Shown: positions 28,065 to 38,137 of the stretch, in pieces
Position numbering within the stretch: the first letter of the stretch is position 1
How the letters are laid out: the number at the start of each line of letters is the position of its first letter
NCBI RefSeq assembly: GCF_900100495.1
Contig: NZ_FNCT01000020.1
Coordinates: 1 to 64,000 of the forward strand
Source of the DNA: Pseudomonas benzenivorans
Lineage (GTDB): Bacteria > Pseudomonadota > Gammaproteobacteria > Pseudomonadales > Pseudomonadaceae
Length of the DNA stretch: 64,000 nt
Reading direction: 5' to 3'
The notes under the pieces: generated by a model
What the model was told of the DNA's origin: nothing
The model's input: only the letters and a program-made list of their open reading frames with translations
The model's database searches: none
Translations under genes and position numbers: made by a program

Positions 28065-29356
28065 ACGCAGTACGCCACTGCCCGGCGCTGCTGATCGCCG
28101 CGCCGGCCTCGGGACAGGGCAAGACCACGGTCACCGCCGCCCTGGCGCGGCTGCATGCGCGTCAGGGCAAGCGGGTGCGGGTGTTCAAGTGCGGGCCGGA
28201 TTTCCTCGACCCGATGATCCTCGCCCGCGCCAGCGGCGCGCCGGTGTACCAGCTGGATCTGTGGATGGTCGGCGAGGCCGAGAGCCGCCGCTTGCTCTGG
28301 CAGGCGGCGGGGGAGGCCGACTTGATCCTGATCGAAGGGGTGATGGGCCTGTTCGACGGCACGCCCTCGGCCGCCGACCTGGCGCGGCGCTTCGGCGTGC
28401 CGGTGCTGGCGGTGATCGACGGCTCGGCCATGGCCCAGACCTTCGGCGCCCTGGCCCACGGCCTGGCGAGCTTCCAGCCCGACCTGCCGTTCGCCGGGGT
28501 GCTCGGCAATCGGGTCGGCAGCGTCCGCCATGGCGAGATCCTGCGCGATGCGCTGCCGGCGTCGATGCGCTGGTACGGCGCCTTGCCGCGCCGCGCCGCG
28601 GTCGAGCTGCCCAGCCGCCACCTGGGCCTGGTGCAGGCCGAGGAACTGGCCGACCTGGACCCACGCCTGGAGGCCGCCGCCGATGCCCTGGCCGCCAGCG
28701 CCGACGTCAGCCTGCCGCCGGCGGTGGCGTTCGCCGCGCCGGCGCCGCGTGAGCTTCCGGCCTTGCTGCGGGGCGTGCGCATCGGCGTGGCCCGTGATGC
28801 CGCCTTCGCCTTCCTCTACCAGGCCAACCTCGACCTGCTGCGCGAACTGGGCGCCGAGCTGCGCTTCTTCTCGCCGCTGGCCGACAGCCGCCTGCCCGAG
28901 GTCGACAGCCTGTACCTGCCCGGCGGCTACCCCGAGCTGCACCTGGCGCAGCTCGAAGCCAACCAGGCCATGGCGGCGGCGATCCGCGCCCACCATGGCG
29001 CCGGCAAGCCGATCCATGCCGAGTGCGGCGGCATGCTCTACCTGCTCGAGCGGCTGACCGACCAGCAGGGCGTCAGTGGCCGCATGCTCGGCCTGCTGTC
29101 GGGCACGGCGACCCTGCAGCCGCACCTGACCGCCCTGGCCCTGCAGGAGGTGGCGCTGCCAGAGGGGCGCCTGCGCGGGCACACATTCCACCACTCGGCC
29201 CTGAGCACCGAGCTGGCGCCCATCGCCCGCGGCGAGTGCCCGAACTACCGGCGCAGCGCCGAGGCGGTCTATCGCCAGGGGCGGCTGAGCGCCTCCTATA
29301 TCCACTTCTACCTGGCGTCCGCTCCCGCGGCCGCCGCCGAGTTGTTCAAACCATGA
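28061..29356 (+). CDS. cobB: Cobyrinate/hydrogenobyrinate a,c-diamide synthase
   Basis: A 431-aa ATP-dependent amidase (CobB in Pseudomonas naming, CbiA elsewhere) that amidates the a and c side chains of the corrin ring. The N-terminal P-loop domain has APASGQGKTTVT and FKCGPDFLDP. The C-terminal class I glutamine amidotransferase domain has the catalytic cysteine in HAECGGMLYL and the family block GHTFHHSAL. It opens the cob gene run and overlaps bluB by 4 nt. Confidence 0.95.
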   Translation: MNAVRHCPALLIAAPASGQGKTTVTAALARLHARQGKRVRVFKCGPDFLDPMILARASGAPVYQLDLWMVGEAESRRLLWQAAGEADLILIEGVMGLFDGTPSAADLARRFGVPVLAVIDGSAMAQTFGALAHGLASFQPDLPFAGVLGNRVGSVRHGEILRDALPASMRWYGALPRRAAVELPSRHLGLVQAEELADLDPRLEAAADALAASADVSLPPAVAFAAPAPRELPALLRGVRIGVARDAAFAFLYQANLDLLRELGAELRFFSPLADSRLPEVDSLYLPGGYPELHLAQLEANQAMAAAIRAHHGAGKPIHAECGGMLYLLERLTDQQGVSGRMLGLLSGTATLQPHLTALALQEVALPEGRLRGHTFHHSALSTELAPIARGECPNYRRSAEAVYRQGRLSASYIHFYLASAPAAAAELFKP

Positions 29357-30003
29357 GCGAGCAGGCCTTCAGTCCCGAGGAGCGCGCGGCGGTCTATCGG
29401 GCCATCGCCGAACGCCGCGACATGCGCCATTTCCACGGCGGCGAGGTGGCGCCGGAGCTGCTCGCGCGCCTGCTCGAGGCGGCGCACCAGGCGCCCAGCG
29501 TCGGCCTGATGCAGCCCTGGCGCTTTATCCGCATCACGCGCCCGGCGCTGCGCCAGGCGATCCATGGCCTGGTGGAGGAGGAGCGGCTGCGCACCGCCGA
29601 GGCCCTGGGCGAGCGCAGCGAGGAATTCATGCGGCTCAAGGTCGAGGGCATCCTTGAGTGCGCCGAGCTGCTGGTGGTGGCCCTGATGGATGGCCGCGAG
29701 GCGCATGTGTTCGGCCGCCGCACCCTGCCGGAGATGGACTTGGCCTCCATGGCCTGCGCCATCCAGAATCTCTGGCTGGCCGCCCGCGCCGAGGGGCTGG
29801 GCCTGGGCTGGGTGTCCTTGTTCGAGCCGCAGACGCTGGCCACGCTGCTGGGCATGCCGGCCGGCAGCAAGCCCATGGCGCTGCTCTGCCTGGGGCCGGT
29901 GGCCGAGTTCTACGCGGCGCCGATGCTGGTGCAACAGGGCTGGGCCGCGCCGCGGCCGCTGCGCGAGCTGCTGTTTCAGGATCGCTGGGGGAAGCATGAA
30001 TAG
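29353..30003 (+). CDS. bluB: 5,6-dimethylbenzimidazole synthase
   Basis: A 216-aa flavin-destructase that converts FMNH2 and oxygen to 5,6-dimethylbenzimidazole, the lower ligand of B12. Typical blocks are RRDMRHFHGGEV, APSVGLMQPWRFI and the C-terminal GLGLGWVSLFEPQ. It overlaps cobB by ATGA. Its stop TAG lies in a leftover MITE end (30001-30030), so the C-terminus (RWGKHE) may have been set by that insertion. Confidence 0.94.
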   Translation: MSEQAFSPEERAAVYRAIAERRDMRHFHGGEVAPELLARLLEAAHQAPSVGLMQPWRFIRITRPALRQAIHGLVEEERLRTAEALGERSEEFMRLKVEGILECAELLVVALMDGREAHVFGRRTLPEMDLASMACAIQNLWLAARAEGLGLGWVSLFEPQTLATLLGMPAGSKPMALLCLGPVAEFYAAPMLVQQGWAAPRPLRELLFQDRWGKHE

Positions 30004-30030
30004 CAGGCCGCTGAAAAAAGCAGGCGAGGC
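30001..30030 (+). mobile_element. Solo MITE end between bluB and cbiB
   Basis: TAGCAGGCCGCTGAAAAAAG followed by CAGGCGAGGC matches the first 30 nt of the element at 52239 with only a few differences. It provides the bluB stop codon, and its GAGG (30026-30029) lies 7 nt before the cbiB start, in Shine-Dalgarno position. Confidence 0.75.
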
Positions 30031-30036
30031 CCGGGC

Positions 30037-30945
30037 ATGAGCCTGGTCCTCAGCGCACTGGCCGGCGTGGCCCTGGATGCGGCATTGGGCGAGCCACGGC
30101 GCTGGCATCCGCTGGTGGCCTTCGGCCGCCTCGCCGAGCGCCTCGAACAACGCTTCAACCCGGCCGGGCGCGGCTGGCGCAGCCACGGCGTCACGGCCTG
30201 GTGCCTGGCGGTACTGCCACTGACCCTGCTGGCCGGGCTGCTGGCCCAGTTGCCGCTGGTTGGCTGGCTGCTGGAGATCCTCGCCCTGTATGCCGCCCTC
30301 GGCTTGAAGAGCCTCGGCCAGCATGCCCAGCCGGTGGCCCAGGCCCTGCGCCTGGGCGACCTGGCCCTGGCGCGCCGGCGCGTCGGCTATCTGGTCAGCC
30401 GCAACAGCGCCGCGCTGGATGCCACGGGCGTGGCCCGCGCCGGCAGCGAATCGGTGCTGGAAAACGGCTCGGATGCGGTGTTCGCCGCGCTGTTCTGGTT
30501 CCTCGTCGCCGGCGCGCCGGGGGTGGTGCTGTATCGCCTGAGCAATACCCTGGACGCCATGTGGGGCTACCGCAATCAACGTTTCGAGCGCTTCGGCTGG
30601 GCCGCGGCGAAGATCGACGATGCGCTCAACTATATTCCGGCGCGGCTGGTGGCACTGACCTACGCGCTGCTCGGTAAGACCGCCCTGGCGCTACGCTGCT
30701 GGCAGCGCCAGGCGCCGCAGTGGGACAGCCCGAATGCCGGCCCGGTGATGGCCGCGGGGGCCGGCGCCCTGGGCGTCAGCCTGGGCGGGCCGGCGGAGTA
30801 CCACGGCGAGGTGCACCTGCGCCCGCAACTGGGCGAAGGCCCGCCGCCGCAGGCACGGGACATCGAGCGGGCGCTGAACCTGGTGCACGCCGGCGTGCTG
30901 CTGTGGCTGGTGCTGTTGCTGGTGGCGGAGGTGTACCGTGTTTGA
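30037..30945 (+). CDS. cbiB: Adenosylcobinamide-phosphate synthase
   Basis: A 302-aa inner-membrane protein (CobD in Pseudomonas naming) that joins aminopropanol phosphate or aminopropanol to adenosylcobyric acid. Characteristic segments are [20 protein letters not shown] near the N-terminus, [15 protein letters not shown], and [38 protein letters not shown]; several hydrophobic helices are visible. Its ribosome-binding site appears to come from a MITE remnant. It overlaps the next gene by 8 nt. Confidence 0.94.
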   Translation: MSLVLSALAGVALDAALGEPRRWHPLVAFGRLAERLEQRFNPAGRGWRSHGVTAWCLAVLPLTLLAGLLAQLPLVGWLLEILALYAALGLKSLGQHAQPVAQALRLGDLALARRRVGYLVSRNSAALDATGVARAGSESVLENGSDAVFAALFWFLVAGAPGVVLYRLSNTLDAMWGYRNQRFERFGWAAAKIDDALNYIPARLVALTYALLGKTALALRCWQRQAPQWDSPNAGPVMAAGAGALGVSLGGPAEYHGEVHLRPQLGEGPPPQARDIERALNLVHAGVLLWLVLLLVAEVYRV

Positions 30946-31945
30946 ACAGGGCGGGCTTGAACATGGCGGCCGCCTGCGCGCGGCGGCGCTGCGCTTCGGC
31001 ATTCCCCTGGCCGACTGGCTCGACCTGTCCACCGGCATCGCCCCTTACGGTTGGGCGCTGCCGGCGATCCCGGCAGCGGCCTGGACGCGCCTGCCGGAGC
31101 TGCACGACGGCCTGGAAATCGCCGCCCGCGATTATTACGGGGTCGCCAGCCTGCTGCCGGTGGCTGGTTCCCAGGCGGCGATCCAGGCCTTGCCGCGGCT
31201 GCGCCGCGACGCCCGGGTCGGCCTGCTCGCGCCGGCCTATGCCGAGCACGCCGCGGCCTGGCGCCGCGAGGGGCATCGCCTGCTGGAGCTCAGCGAGGCC
31301 GGCATCCCTCGCGCCCTGGAGCGCCTCGACGTGCTGCTGCTGGTCAACCCGAACAACCCCAGCGGGCGGCGTTTCGCCCCCGCGCAGTTGCTCGCCTGGC
31401 ACGCGCGCCTGGCCCAGCGTGGCGGCTGGCTGGTGGTCGACGAGGCATTCATCGACTGCACCCCCGCGCACAGCCTGGCGGCGCACAGCGACTTGCCGGG
31501 GCTGATCGTGCTGCGCTCGTTCGGCAAGTTCTTCGGCCTGGCCGGCATCCGCCTGGGGTTCGTCCTGGCCCAGCCGGCGCTGCTCGAGCAGCTGGCCGAG
31601 CTGCTCGGACCCTGGGCGGTCAGCGGCCCGGCGCGGGCGGTGGCCACGGCCTTGCTGCAGGACCAGGCGGGGCAGCAGCGCCAGCGTCAGCGCCTGCTGG
31701 CCGATGGCGAGCGCCTGGCCGTGCTGCTGGGCGCCCAGGGGCTAACCCCGACCGGCGGCTGCGCGCTGTTCCAGTTCTGCTGCACGCCCAGGGCCGCCGA
31801 GCTGCACGAGTTTCTCGCCGGCAACGGCATCCTCACCCGCCTGTTCGACAGCCCGCGCAGCCTGCGTTTCGGCCTGCCCGCCGACGAGCCGGGCTGGCAG
31901 CGCCTGGAGCAGGCTTTACAGGTATTCACCAAGGAGTCCGCATGA
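30938..31945 (+). CDS. cobD: Threonine-phosphate decarboxylase (CobC/CobD)
   Basis: A 335-aa PLP enzyme of fold type I that produces (R)-1-amino-2-propanol O-phosphate for the aminopropanol arm. Visible are the N-terminal [16 protein letters not shown] and [11 protein letters not shown], the [10 protein letters not shown] loop, DEAFIDCTP, and the PLP-lysine region [17 protein letters not shown]. The start is GTG and overlaps cbiB by 8 nt. It is called CobC in the older Pseudomonas nomenclature. Confidence 0.92.
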   Translation: MFEQGGLEHGGRLRAAALRFGIPLADWLDLSTGIAPYGWALPAIPAAAWTRLPELHDGLEIAARDYYGVASLLPVAGSQAAIQALPRLRRDARVGLLAPAYAEHAAAWRREGHRLLELSEAGIPRALERLDVLLLVNPNNPSGRRFAPAQLLAWHARLAQRGGWLVVDEAFIDCTPAHSLAAHSDLPGLIVLRSFGKFFGLAGIRLGFVLAQPALLEQLAELLGPWAVSGPARAVATALLQDQAGQQRQRQRLLADGERLAVLLGAQGLTPTGGCALFQFCCTPRAAELHEFLAGNGILTRLFDSPRSLRFGLPADEPGWQRLEQALQVFTKESA

Positions 31946-33393
31946 CCACTCTGATGGTCCAAGGCACCACCTCCGACGCCGGCAAGAGCACCCTGGTGAC
32001 CGCGCTGTGCCGCTGGCTCAAGCGCCAGGGCGTGGCGGTGGCGCCGTTCAAGCCGCAGAACATGGCGCTCAACTCGGCGGTCACCGCCGACGGTGGCGAG
32101 ATCGGCCGCGCCCAGGCGGTGCAGGCCCAGGCCGCCGGCCTGGCGCCGCACAGCGACATGAACCCGGTGCTGCTCAAGCCCAACAGCGACACCGGCGCCC
32201 AGGTGATCATCCACGGCCGCGCCATCAGCAGCATGGAGGCCGCGGCCTACCACGACTATAAGCAGGTGGCGATGCAGGCGGTGCTGGCGTCGCATCGGCG
32301 CCTGTGCGCCACCTATCCGCTGCTGCTGGTGGAAGGGGCCGGCTCGCCGGCGGAGATCAATCTCAGGGCCGGCGATATCGCCAACATGGGCTTCGCCGAG
32401 GCAGTGGACTGCCCGGTGATCCTGATCGCCGACATCGACAAGGGCGGGGTGTTCGCCCATCTGGTCGGCACCTTGGCCTTGCTCTCGGAGAGCGAGCAGG
32501 CGCGGGTCTGCGGCTTCGTGATCAACCGCTTTCGTGGCGATATCGGCCTGTTGCAGCCGGGCCTGGACTGGCTGGAGCGGCGCACCGGCAAGCCGGTGCT
32601 CGGCGTGCTGCCCTACCTGATGGACTTCCACCTGGAAGCCGAGGACGCCATCGACGTGCGCCAGAGCGCCAAGGCGGCCGAGGCGCTCAGGGTGGTGGTG
32701 CCGGTGCTGCCGCGGATCAGCAACCACACCGACTTCGACCCGCTGCGCCTGCACCCGCAGGTCGAGCTGAGCTTCGTCGGCCCCGGCCAGCCGATTCCCC
32801 CGGCCGACCTGATCGTCCTGCCCGGCTCGAAGAGCGTGCGCGCCGACCTGGCCTACCTCCGCGCGCAGGGCTGGGACGCGGCCATCCACAAGCACCTGCG
32901 CTACGGCGGCAAGCTGCTGGGCATCTGCGGCGGCCTGCAGATGCTCGGCCGGCTGATCGACGACCCACATGGCCTGGAGGGCGCGCCCGGCAGCAGCCCG
33001 GGCCTGGGCCTGCTGGAATTCGCCACCGTGCTGGAGCCGGAGAAGCAGCTGCGCAACGTGCGCGGCCGCCTGTGCCTGGAAGGCGCGCCGGTGTGCGGCT
33101 ACGAGATCCATGCCGGGGTCAGCAGCGGGCCGGCGCTGGAGGTCGCGGCGGTACAGCTGGACGACGGCCGTGGCGACGGCGCGCTCAGCGCCGATGGCCA
33201 GGTGCTCGGCACCTACCTGCATGGGCTGTTCGAGTCGAGCGCGGCGTGCAGCGCGCTGCTGCGCTGGGCCGGGTTGCGCGCGGTGCAGCAGGTGGACTAC
33301 CAGGCCCTGCGCGAGCGCGACATCGAGCGCCTGGCGGATATGGTCGAGGCGCATCTGGATACCGACCGGCTGCGGCAGCTATGCGGTTTGTAA
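31942..33393 (+). CDS. cobQ: Cobyric acid synthase
   Basis: A 483-aa amidase (CobQ/CbiP) that amidates the b, d, e and g carboxylates of adenosylcobyrinic acid a,c-diamide. The P-loop is [13 protein letters not shown] at the N-terminus, followed by [13 protein letters not shown]. The glutaminase domain has the cysteine in [12 protein letters not shown] and the histidine in YLHGLFES. It overlaps the decarboxylase gene by 4 nt. A 203-nt repeat-filled gap separates it from cobU. Confidence 0.96.
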   Translation: MTTLMVQGTTSDAGKSTLVTALCRWLKRQGVAVAPFKPQNMALNSAVTADGGEIGRAQAVQAQAAGLAPHSDMNPVLLKPNSDTGAQVIIHGRAISSMEAAAYHDYKQVAMQAVLASHRRLCATYPLLLVEGAGSPAEINLRAGDIANMGFAEAVDCPVILIADIDKGGVFAHLVGTLALLSESEQARVCGFVINRFRGDIGLLQPGLDWLERRTGKPVLGVLPYLMDFHLEAEDAIDVRQSAKAAEALRVVVPVLPRISNHTDFDPLRLHPQVELSFVGPGQPIPPADLIVLPGSKSVRADLAYLRAQGWDAAIHKHLRYGGKLLGICGGLQMLGRLIDDPHGLEGAPGSSPGLGLLEFATVLEPEKQLRNVRGRLCLEGAPVCGYEIHAGVSSGPALEVAAVQLDDGRGDGALSADGQVLGTYLHGLFESSAACSALLRWAGLRAVQQVDYQALRERDIERLADMVEAHLDTDRLRQLCGL

Positions 33394-33397
33394 TCCG

Positions 33398-33458
33398 TAG
33401 CCCGGATGCAATCCGGGGCGCTCTATCGGCGCTCTTCCCGGATTGCATCCGGGCTAAC
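33398..33458. repeat. CGGATGCAATCCGGG-type palindromic repeat
   Basis: GTAGCCCGGATGCAATCCGG and its inverse CCCGGATTGCATCCGGGCTA form a long stem with a short middle section. It belongs to the same family as the repeat at 25330-25408. It directly follows cobQ and could attenuate transcription into cobU. Confidence 0.85.
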
Positions 33459-33478
33459 AGCGATGCGGTTCTAATTCC

Positions 33479-33575
33479 CTCGCCCCTCTGGGGAGAGGGC
33501 CAGGGAGAGGGGGCTGTCTTAGGCTCCGCTCAGGTCGCTCCCCTCACCCCAACCCTCTCCCCAAGGGGAGAGGGG
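33479..33575. repeat. CCCTCTCCC-type inverted repeat
   Basis: TCGCCCCTCTGGGGAGAGGG and the later block CCCTCACCCCAACCCTCTCC / AAGGGGAGAGGG form interlocking palindromes. The same family occurs at 60181-60303. It completes the cobQ-cobU gap. Confidence 0.75.
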
Positions 33576-33596
33576 GTTAATCGTTGAGGTTTTGAT

Positions 33597-34118
33597 ATGC
33601 ATGAACTGATCCTCGGCGGCGCCCGTTCCGGCAAGAGCCGCCTGGCCGAGCGCCTGGCCGGCGAGTCGGGACTGGCGGTCACCTATATCGCCACCGGCCA
33701 GGCGCTGGACAGCGAGATGGCTGCGCGTATCCGCCAGCACCGCGCCCGGCGGCCGGCGCACTGGAGTTTGCTGGAAGAGCCGCTGGAGCTGGCCCGGGTG
33801 CTGCGCGAGAACGCCGCCGCAGAGCGCTGCCTGCTGGTCGACTGCCTGACCCTGTGGCTGAGCAACCTGCTGATGCTGGACGACCCGGCGCGCCTGGATG
33901 CCGAGCGCGAGGCCTTGCTGGCCTGCCTGGGCGAGCTGCCGGGGCGGGTGATCCTGGTCAGCAACGAAACCGGCCTGGGCGTGGTGCCGCTGGGCGAGCT
34001 GAGCCGCCGCTATGTGGACGCCGCCGGTTGGCTGCACCAGGCGCTGGCCGCGCAGTGCCAGCGGGTGCTGTTCAGCGTGGCGGGCTTGCCGATGGTGTTG
34101 AAGGGGGAGGCGTTATGA
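33597..34118 (+). CDS. cobU: Adenosylcobinamide kinase / guanylyltransferase
   Basis: A 173-aa bifunctional enzyme (CobP in Pseudomonas naming) that phosphorylates adenosylcobinamide and then transfers GMP to form AdoCbi-GDP. The P-loop is [15 protein letters not shown]. Other blocks are [34 protein letters not shown] and [19 protein letters not shown]. The next gene starts within its last codons (4-nt overlap). Confidence 0.95.
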   Translation: MHELILGGARSGKSRLAERLAGESGLAVTYIATGQALDSEMAARIRQHRARRPAHWSLLEEPLELARVLRENAAAERCLLVDCLTLWLSNLLMLDDPARLDAEREALLACLGELPGRVILVSNETGLGVVPLGELSRRYVDAAGWLHQALAAQCQRVLFSVAGLPMVLKGEAL

Positions 34119-35170
34119 GTCTGCACTGGTGGCAGAACCCCTGCCAGCCGCTGGATCACGTGGCGCGCGGCAAGGCCCTGGCGCGCCAGCAGCAGTTGAC
34201 CAAGCCGGCCGGCTCGCTCGGCCAGCTGGAGCGCCTGGCGGTGCAGCTGGCCGCGCTGCAGGGGCGCGAGCGGCCGAGCGTCGAACAGCTGTGGATCGGC
34301 ATCTTCGCCGGCGACCATGGAGTGGTCTGCGAGGGCGTGTCGGCCTACCCGCAGGAAGTCACCGGGCAGATGCTGCGCAATTTCGTCGCCGGCGGCGCGG
34401 CGATCAGCGTGCTGGCCCGGCAGCTGGATGCGGCGCTGGAGGTGATCGACCTGGGCACCGCGCTGCCGCTGGACGAGTTGCCCGGCGTGCGTCACCTGCG
34501 GGTCGGCGCCGGCACCCTGAATTTCCTGCAGGGCCCGGCGATGACCTGCGCCCAGGGCCTGATTGCCCTGGAGGCGGGGCGCGACAGCGTGCGGCGTGCG
34601 CAGCAGGCCGGCGCCGAGCTGTTTATCGGCGGCGAGATGGGCATCGGCAACACCACTGCCGCCACGGCCCTGGCCTGCTGGTTGCTGGCGTGCCCGGTGG
34701 CCGCGCTGGTCGGCCCCGGCACCGGGCTGAATGCCGCCGGCGTCGCGCACAAGCAGGCGGTGATCGAAGCGGCGCTGGCCCTGCACCGCCCGGCGATCGG
34801 CGAGCCTTTCGAGGCGCTGCAACGCTTGGGCGGTTTCGAGATCCTCGCCCTGGTCGGCGCCTACCTTGCCTGCGCCCAGCAGGGCCTGCCGGCCTTGGTC
34901 GACGGCTTCATCTGCAGTGTCGCGGCGCTGGCGGCGGTGCGCCTCAACCCGGCCTGTCGCGACTGGCTGCTGTTCGCCCACTGTGGCGCCGAGCCGGGAC
35001 ACCGGCGCGTGCTGCAGGCGCTTGAAGCCGAGCCGTTGCTGCACCTCGGCCTGCGCCTGGGCGAGGGCAGTGGCGCCGCCCTGGCCGTGCCGCTGTTGCA
35101 ACTTGCCTGCCGACTGCACAACGAGATGGCCACCTTTGCCGAGGCGGCGGTGGCGGAGCGACCGGCATGA
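34115..35170 (+). CDS. cobT: Nicotinate-nucleotide--dimethylbenzimidazole phosphoribosyltransferase
   Basis: A 351-aa enzyme that makes alpha-ribazole phosphate from nicotinate mononucleotide and dimethylbenzimidazole, the product of BluB. Diagnostic segments are [33 protein letters not shown] and the glycine-rich [15 protein letters not shown]; the catalytic glutamate is expected near [19 protein letters not shown]. It overlaps both neighbours by 4 nt. Confidence 0.96.
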   Translation: MSLHWWQNPCQPLDHVARGKALARQQQLTKPAGSLGQLERLAVQLAALQGRERPSVEQLWIGIFAGDHGVVCEGVSAYPQEVTGQMLRNFVAGGAAISVLARQLDAALEVIDLGTALPLDELPGVRHLRVGAGTLNFLQGPAMTCAQGLIALEAGRDSVRRAQQAGAELFIGGEMGIGNTTAATALACWLLACPVAALVGPGTGLNAAGVAHKQAVIEAALALHRPAIGEPFEALQRLGGFEILALVGAYLACAQQGLPALVDGFICSVAALAAVRLNPACRDWLLFAHCGAEPGHRRVLQALEAEPLLHLGLRLGEGSGAALAVPLLQLACRLHNEMATFAEAAVAERPA

Positions 35171-35742
35171 CCCTGAGCCTGGAGTTGCTGCGCCACGGCG
35201 AGACCGAGCAGGGCGGCGGCCTGCGCGGCAGCCTCGACGATGCCTTGACCGAAAAGGGCTGGGCGCAGTTGCGCGCCGCGGTGGCGGACGCCGGCCCCTG
35301 GGATCGGCTGATCAGCTCGCCGCTGCAGCGCTGCGCTCGCTTCGCCGAGGAACTGGCCGCGCAGCGCGACTTGCCGCTGGAGCTGGAAGCGGGCCTGCAG
35401 GAACTGCATTTCGGAGCCTGGGAAGGGCGCAGCGCCGCCGAGCTGATGGCGAGCGACGCCGCGGCCTTGGGGCGCTTCTGGAGCGATCCCTACGCCTTCA
35501 CCCCGCCCGGCGGCGAGCCGCTGGCGGACTTCGAGGCGCGCGTGCTGGGCGCGGTGCAGCGCCTGCAGCTGCGCTATGCCGGCGAGCGCCTGCTGCTGAT
35601 CACCCACGGCGGGGTCATGCGTCTGCTGCTGGCGGGCGCGCGCGGCCTGCCGCCGGCCGACCTGCTGCAGGTCGAGGTGGCCCACGCCCAGCGCTTCCAC
35701 CTGCAACTGGACAGGTTCGGCCGCCTGCAGGAGTTGCCATGA
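35167..35742 (+). CDS. cobC: Alpha-ribazole phosphatase (histidine phosphatase family)
   Basis: A 191-aa member of the histidine phosphatase superfamily. The phospho-accepting histidine is in [11 protein letters not shown] and the second histidine in [13 protein letters not shown]. The family glutamate lies in [13 protein letters not shown]. In this context it most probably dephosphorylates alpha-ribazole phosphate or the cobalamin phosphate. It overlaps cobT and cobS by 4 nt each. Confidence 0.9.
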   Translation: MTLSLELLRHGETEQGGGLRGSLDDALTEKGWAQLRAAVADAGPWDRLISSPLQRCARFAEELAAQRDLPLELEAGLQELHFGAWEGRSAAELMASDAAALGRFWSDPYAFTPPGGEPLADFEARVLGAVQRLQLRYAGERLLLITHGGVMRLLLAGARGLPPADLLQVEVAHAQRFHLQLDRFGRLQELP

Positions 35743-36473
35743 CCGCGCTGCTGATCGCCCTGCAGTTCCTCACCCGCATTCCGGTGAACCTGGCGGACAG
35801 GCCGACGCCGGAGCAGGTCGGCCGCTCGTTGCTCTGCTATCCGCTGGTGGGGCTGCTAATCGGCGGCTCACTGTTCGCCCTGCTGCAGCTGCTCGACAGC
35901 GCCCCGCCCATGCTGCAGGCGGCGCTGCTGCTGGCGATCTGGGTCGGGCTGAGCGGCGGCCTGCACCTGGACGGTCTGGCCGACAGCGCCGACGCCTGGG
36001 CCGGCGGCTTTGGCGATAAAGAACGCACCCTGGCGATCATGCAGGATCCGCGCAGCGGGCCGATCGCCGTGGTGGTGCTGGTGTTGCTGCTGCTGCTCAA
36101 GTTCGTCGCCCTGGCCGCCTTGCTCGAGGCGGGCGCGGGCCTGGCGCTGCTGCTGGTGCCCTGGCTGGCGCGCGCGCTGCTGCCGCTGTTGCTGCTGACC
36201 ACGCCCTATGTGCGTGTCGGCGGCCTGGGCCAGGCCCTGGCCGAGCACCTGCCGCGCCGCCAGCTGCCCTGGGTGCTGGTGGCGCATGCCGCGGCGCTGC
36301 TGCTGTTCGGCTGGACGGGCGTGCTGGCCGTGCTGGTGGCCGCCGCGCTGTTCGTCTGGCTGCGCCGGCTGATGCTGCAGCGCCTGGGCGGCACCACCGG
36401 CGATACCGCCGGGGCCCTGCTGGAGCTGGCCGAGTGCGGGGTGCTGGTGGCCCTGGCTCTGGTGCCGGTTTGA
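35739..36473 (+). CDS. cobS: Adenosylcobinamide-GDP ribazoletransferase (cobalamin synthase)
   Basis: A 244-aa integral membrane enzyme (CobV in Pseudomonas naming) that condenses AdoCbi-GDP with alpha-ribazole to complete the nucleotide loop. The N-terminal ALQFLTRIPV, the acidic metal site GGLHLDGLADSADAWAGGFGDKERTLAIMQDPRSGP, and GGTTGDTAGALLELAE are diagnostic. Six or more hydrophobic helices are visible. It is the last gene of the cob run. Confidence 0.95.
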   Translation: MTALLIALQFLTRIPVNLADRPTPEQVGRSLLCYPLVGLLIGGSLFALLQLLDSAPPMLQAALLLAIWVGLSGGLHLDGLADSADAWAGGFGDKERTLAIMQDPRSGPIAVVVLVLLLLLKFVALAALLEAGAGLALLLVPWLARALLPLLLLTTPYVRVGGLGQALAEHLPRRQLPWVLVAHAAALLLFGWTGVLAVLVAAALFVWLRRLMLQRLGGTTGDTAGALLELAECGVLVALALVPV

Positions 36474-36498
36474 CTCCTCGATGGCGATCCCTGATGCC

Positions 36499-36701
36499 GT
36501 AGGGTGTATATGGACTCCTAGGCCGTGCGCAACACCTGTTGCCGTCGCGCATTGGCCTGCGTGCGCAGCAAAGATCGCGTCCCCCGGTGCGCATGGCGCA
36601 CCCTACGCCAGGCATCTCGGCACTACCACCCCGTAGGGTGTGCCGTGCGCACCACTGACAACCGGGTGCCTGGTGCGCATGGCCTAGGCGGCCCCCTACC
36701 G
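36499..36701. repeat. Two GTAGGGTG...GCGCAC palindromic repeats
   Basis: The first (36499-36594) opens with CCGTAGGGTGTATATGGACT and closes with GGTGCGCATGGCGCACCCTA. The second (36632-36701) opens with CCGTAGGGTGTGCCGTGCGC and closes with GCGCATGGCCTAGGCGGCCC. They occupy the first half of the 455-nt gap between cobS and the MFS gene. In the second half (about 36702-36916) I see nothing recognisable except the AAGGA ribosome-binding site of the MFS gene. Confidence 0.75.
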
Positions 36702-36928
36702 AACTGTTACGCCGGTTTAGTGGCCGGCTGTGTTTGGTCCCTGCGCCATGCCGGTATATACAGCCTGCATGTTGCCGCCCGTGAACCCAGTCGCGGCGCG
36801 TCAGCCGCACCCTGTGCACTTGGCCAATAGCTCGGTGGTGAGCGGCCGGCCCTGGTGCTGGACGAGTCGGCACGGCTCGACCAATATTTTCGCGAACCGG
36901 CAGGATTGCCCGCAAAGAAGGATGAAGC

Positions 36929-38137
36929 ATGACTTCCATATGGCGTACCAGTGGCTGGGTGTTGCTCGGCGCATCGCTGATCCTGGCGCTGTCGCTGGGC
37001 ATTCGCCACGGCTTCGGCCTGTTCCTGGCACCGATGAGCGCCGAGTTCGGCTGGGGGCGCGAGGTGTTCGCCTTCGCCATCGCCCTGCAGAACCTGGTCT
37101 GGGGCCTGGCCCAGCCGTTCGCCGGCGCCCTGGCCGACCGCTTCGGCGCGCAGCGCACGGTGCTGGTCGGCGGCGTGCTGTATGCCGTCGGCCTGGGGCT
37201 GATGGGCCTGGCGGACTCGGCCTGGTCGCTGTCGCTGAGCGCCGGTCTGCTGATCGGCATCGGCCTGTCCGGCACCTCGTTCTCGGTGCTTCTCGGCGTG
37301 GTCGGCCGCGCCGTGCCGGCGCAGCAGCGCAGCATGGCCATGGGCATCGCTGCGGCGGCGGGTTCCTTCGGCCAGTTCGCCATGCTGCCGGGCAGCCTGG
37401 GCCTGATCGGCTGGCTCGGCTGGTCGGCGGCACTGCTCGCCCTCGGTCTGCTGGTGGCCTTGATCGTGCCGCTGGCGGCGATGATCAAGGACAATCCGCT
37501 GCCGACGCAGGGCCACGAGCAGAGCCTGGGCGAGGCGCTGCGCGAGGCCGGTGGCCATTCGGGGTTCTGGCTGCTGGCGCTGGGCTTCTTCGTCTGCGGC
37601 TTCCAGGTGGTATTCATCGGCGTGCACCTGCCGGCCTACCTGGTCGACCAGCACCTGCCGGCGATGGTCGGCACCACGGTGCTGGCGCTGGTCGGCCTGT
37701 TCAACATTTTCGGCACCTATATCGCCGGCTGGCTCGGCGGGCGCATGGCCAAGCCACGTCTGCTCAGCGCGTTGTACCTGGCGCGGGCGGTGGTGATCGG
37801 CGCCTTCGTCATGGCGCCGCTGACGGTGTGGAGCGCCTACGCCTTCGGCATCGCCATGGGCCTGCTGTGGCTGTCCACAGTGCCTTTGACCAACGGCACG
37901 GTGGCGACCCTGTTCGGCGTGCGCAACCTGTCGATGCTCGGCGGCATCGTCTTCCTCTTCCACCAGCTCGGCGCCTTCCTCGGCGGCTGGCTGGGCGGCT
38001 ACCTGTACGACCAGACCGGCAGCTACGAGCTGGTCTGGCAGATCGCGATCCTCCTCAGCCTGATGGCCGCGGCGTTGAACTGGCCGGTGCGCGAGCAGCC
38101 GGTGGCGCGCCTGCAAGGCGCCGGAGCCGTGGCGTGA
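36929..38137 (+). CDS. MFS transporter
   Basis: A 402-aa major facilitator with about 12 predicted membrane helices. The loop 2-3 motif is GALADRFGAQRTVLVGG and the N-terminal helix contains LALSLGIRHGFGLFLAPMSAEFGWGRE, typical of the monocarboxylate/oxalate-formate-type subgroup. The substrate is unknown. It follows the cob genes, a position I recall as conserved in P. aeruginosa, so a link to corrinoid metabolism is possible but unproven. AAGGA lies about 7 nt before the ATG. Confidence 0.88.
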   Translation: MTSIWRTSGWVLLGASLILALSLGIRHGFGLFLAPMSAEFGWGREVFAFAIALQNLVWGLAQPFAGALADRFGAQRTVLVGGVLYAVGLGLMGLADSAWSLSLSAGLLIGIGLSGTSFSVLLGVVGRAVPAQQRSMAMGIAAAAGSFGQFAMLPGSLGLIGWLGWSAALLALGLLVALIVPLAAMIKDNPLPTQGHEQSLGEALREAGGHSGFWLLALGFFVCGFQVVFIGVHLPAYLVDQHLPAMVGTTVLALVGLFNIFGTYIAGWLGGRMAKPRLLSALYLARAVVIGAFVMAPLTVWSAYAFGIAMGLLWLSTVPLTNGTVATLFGVRNLSMLGGIVFLFHQLGAFLGGWLGGYLYDQTGSYELVWQIAILLSLMAAALNWPVREQPVARLQGAGAVA

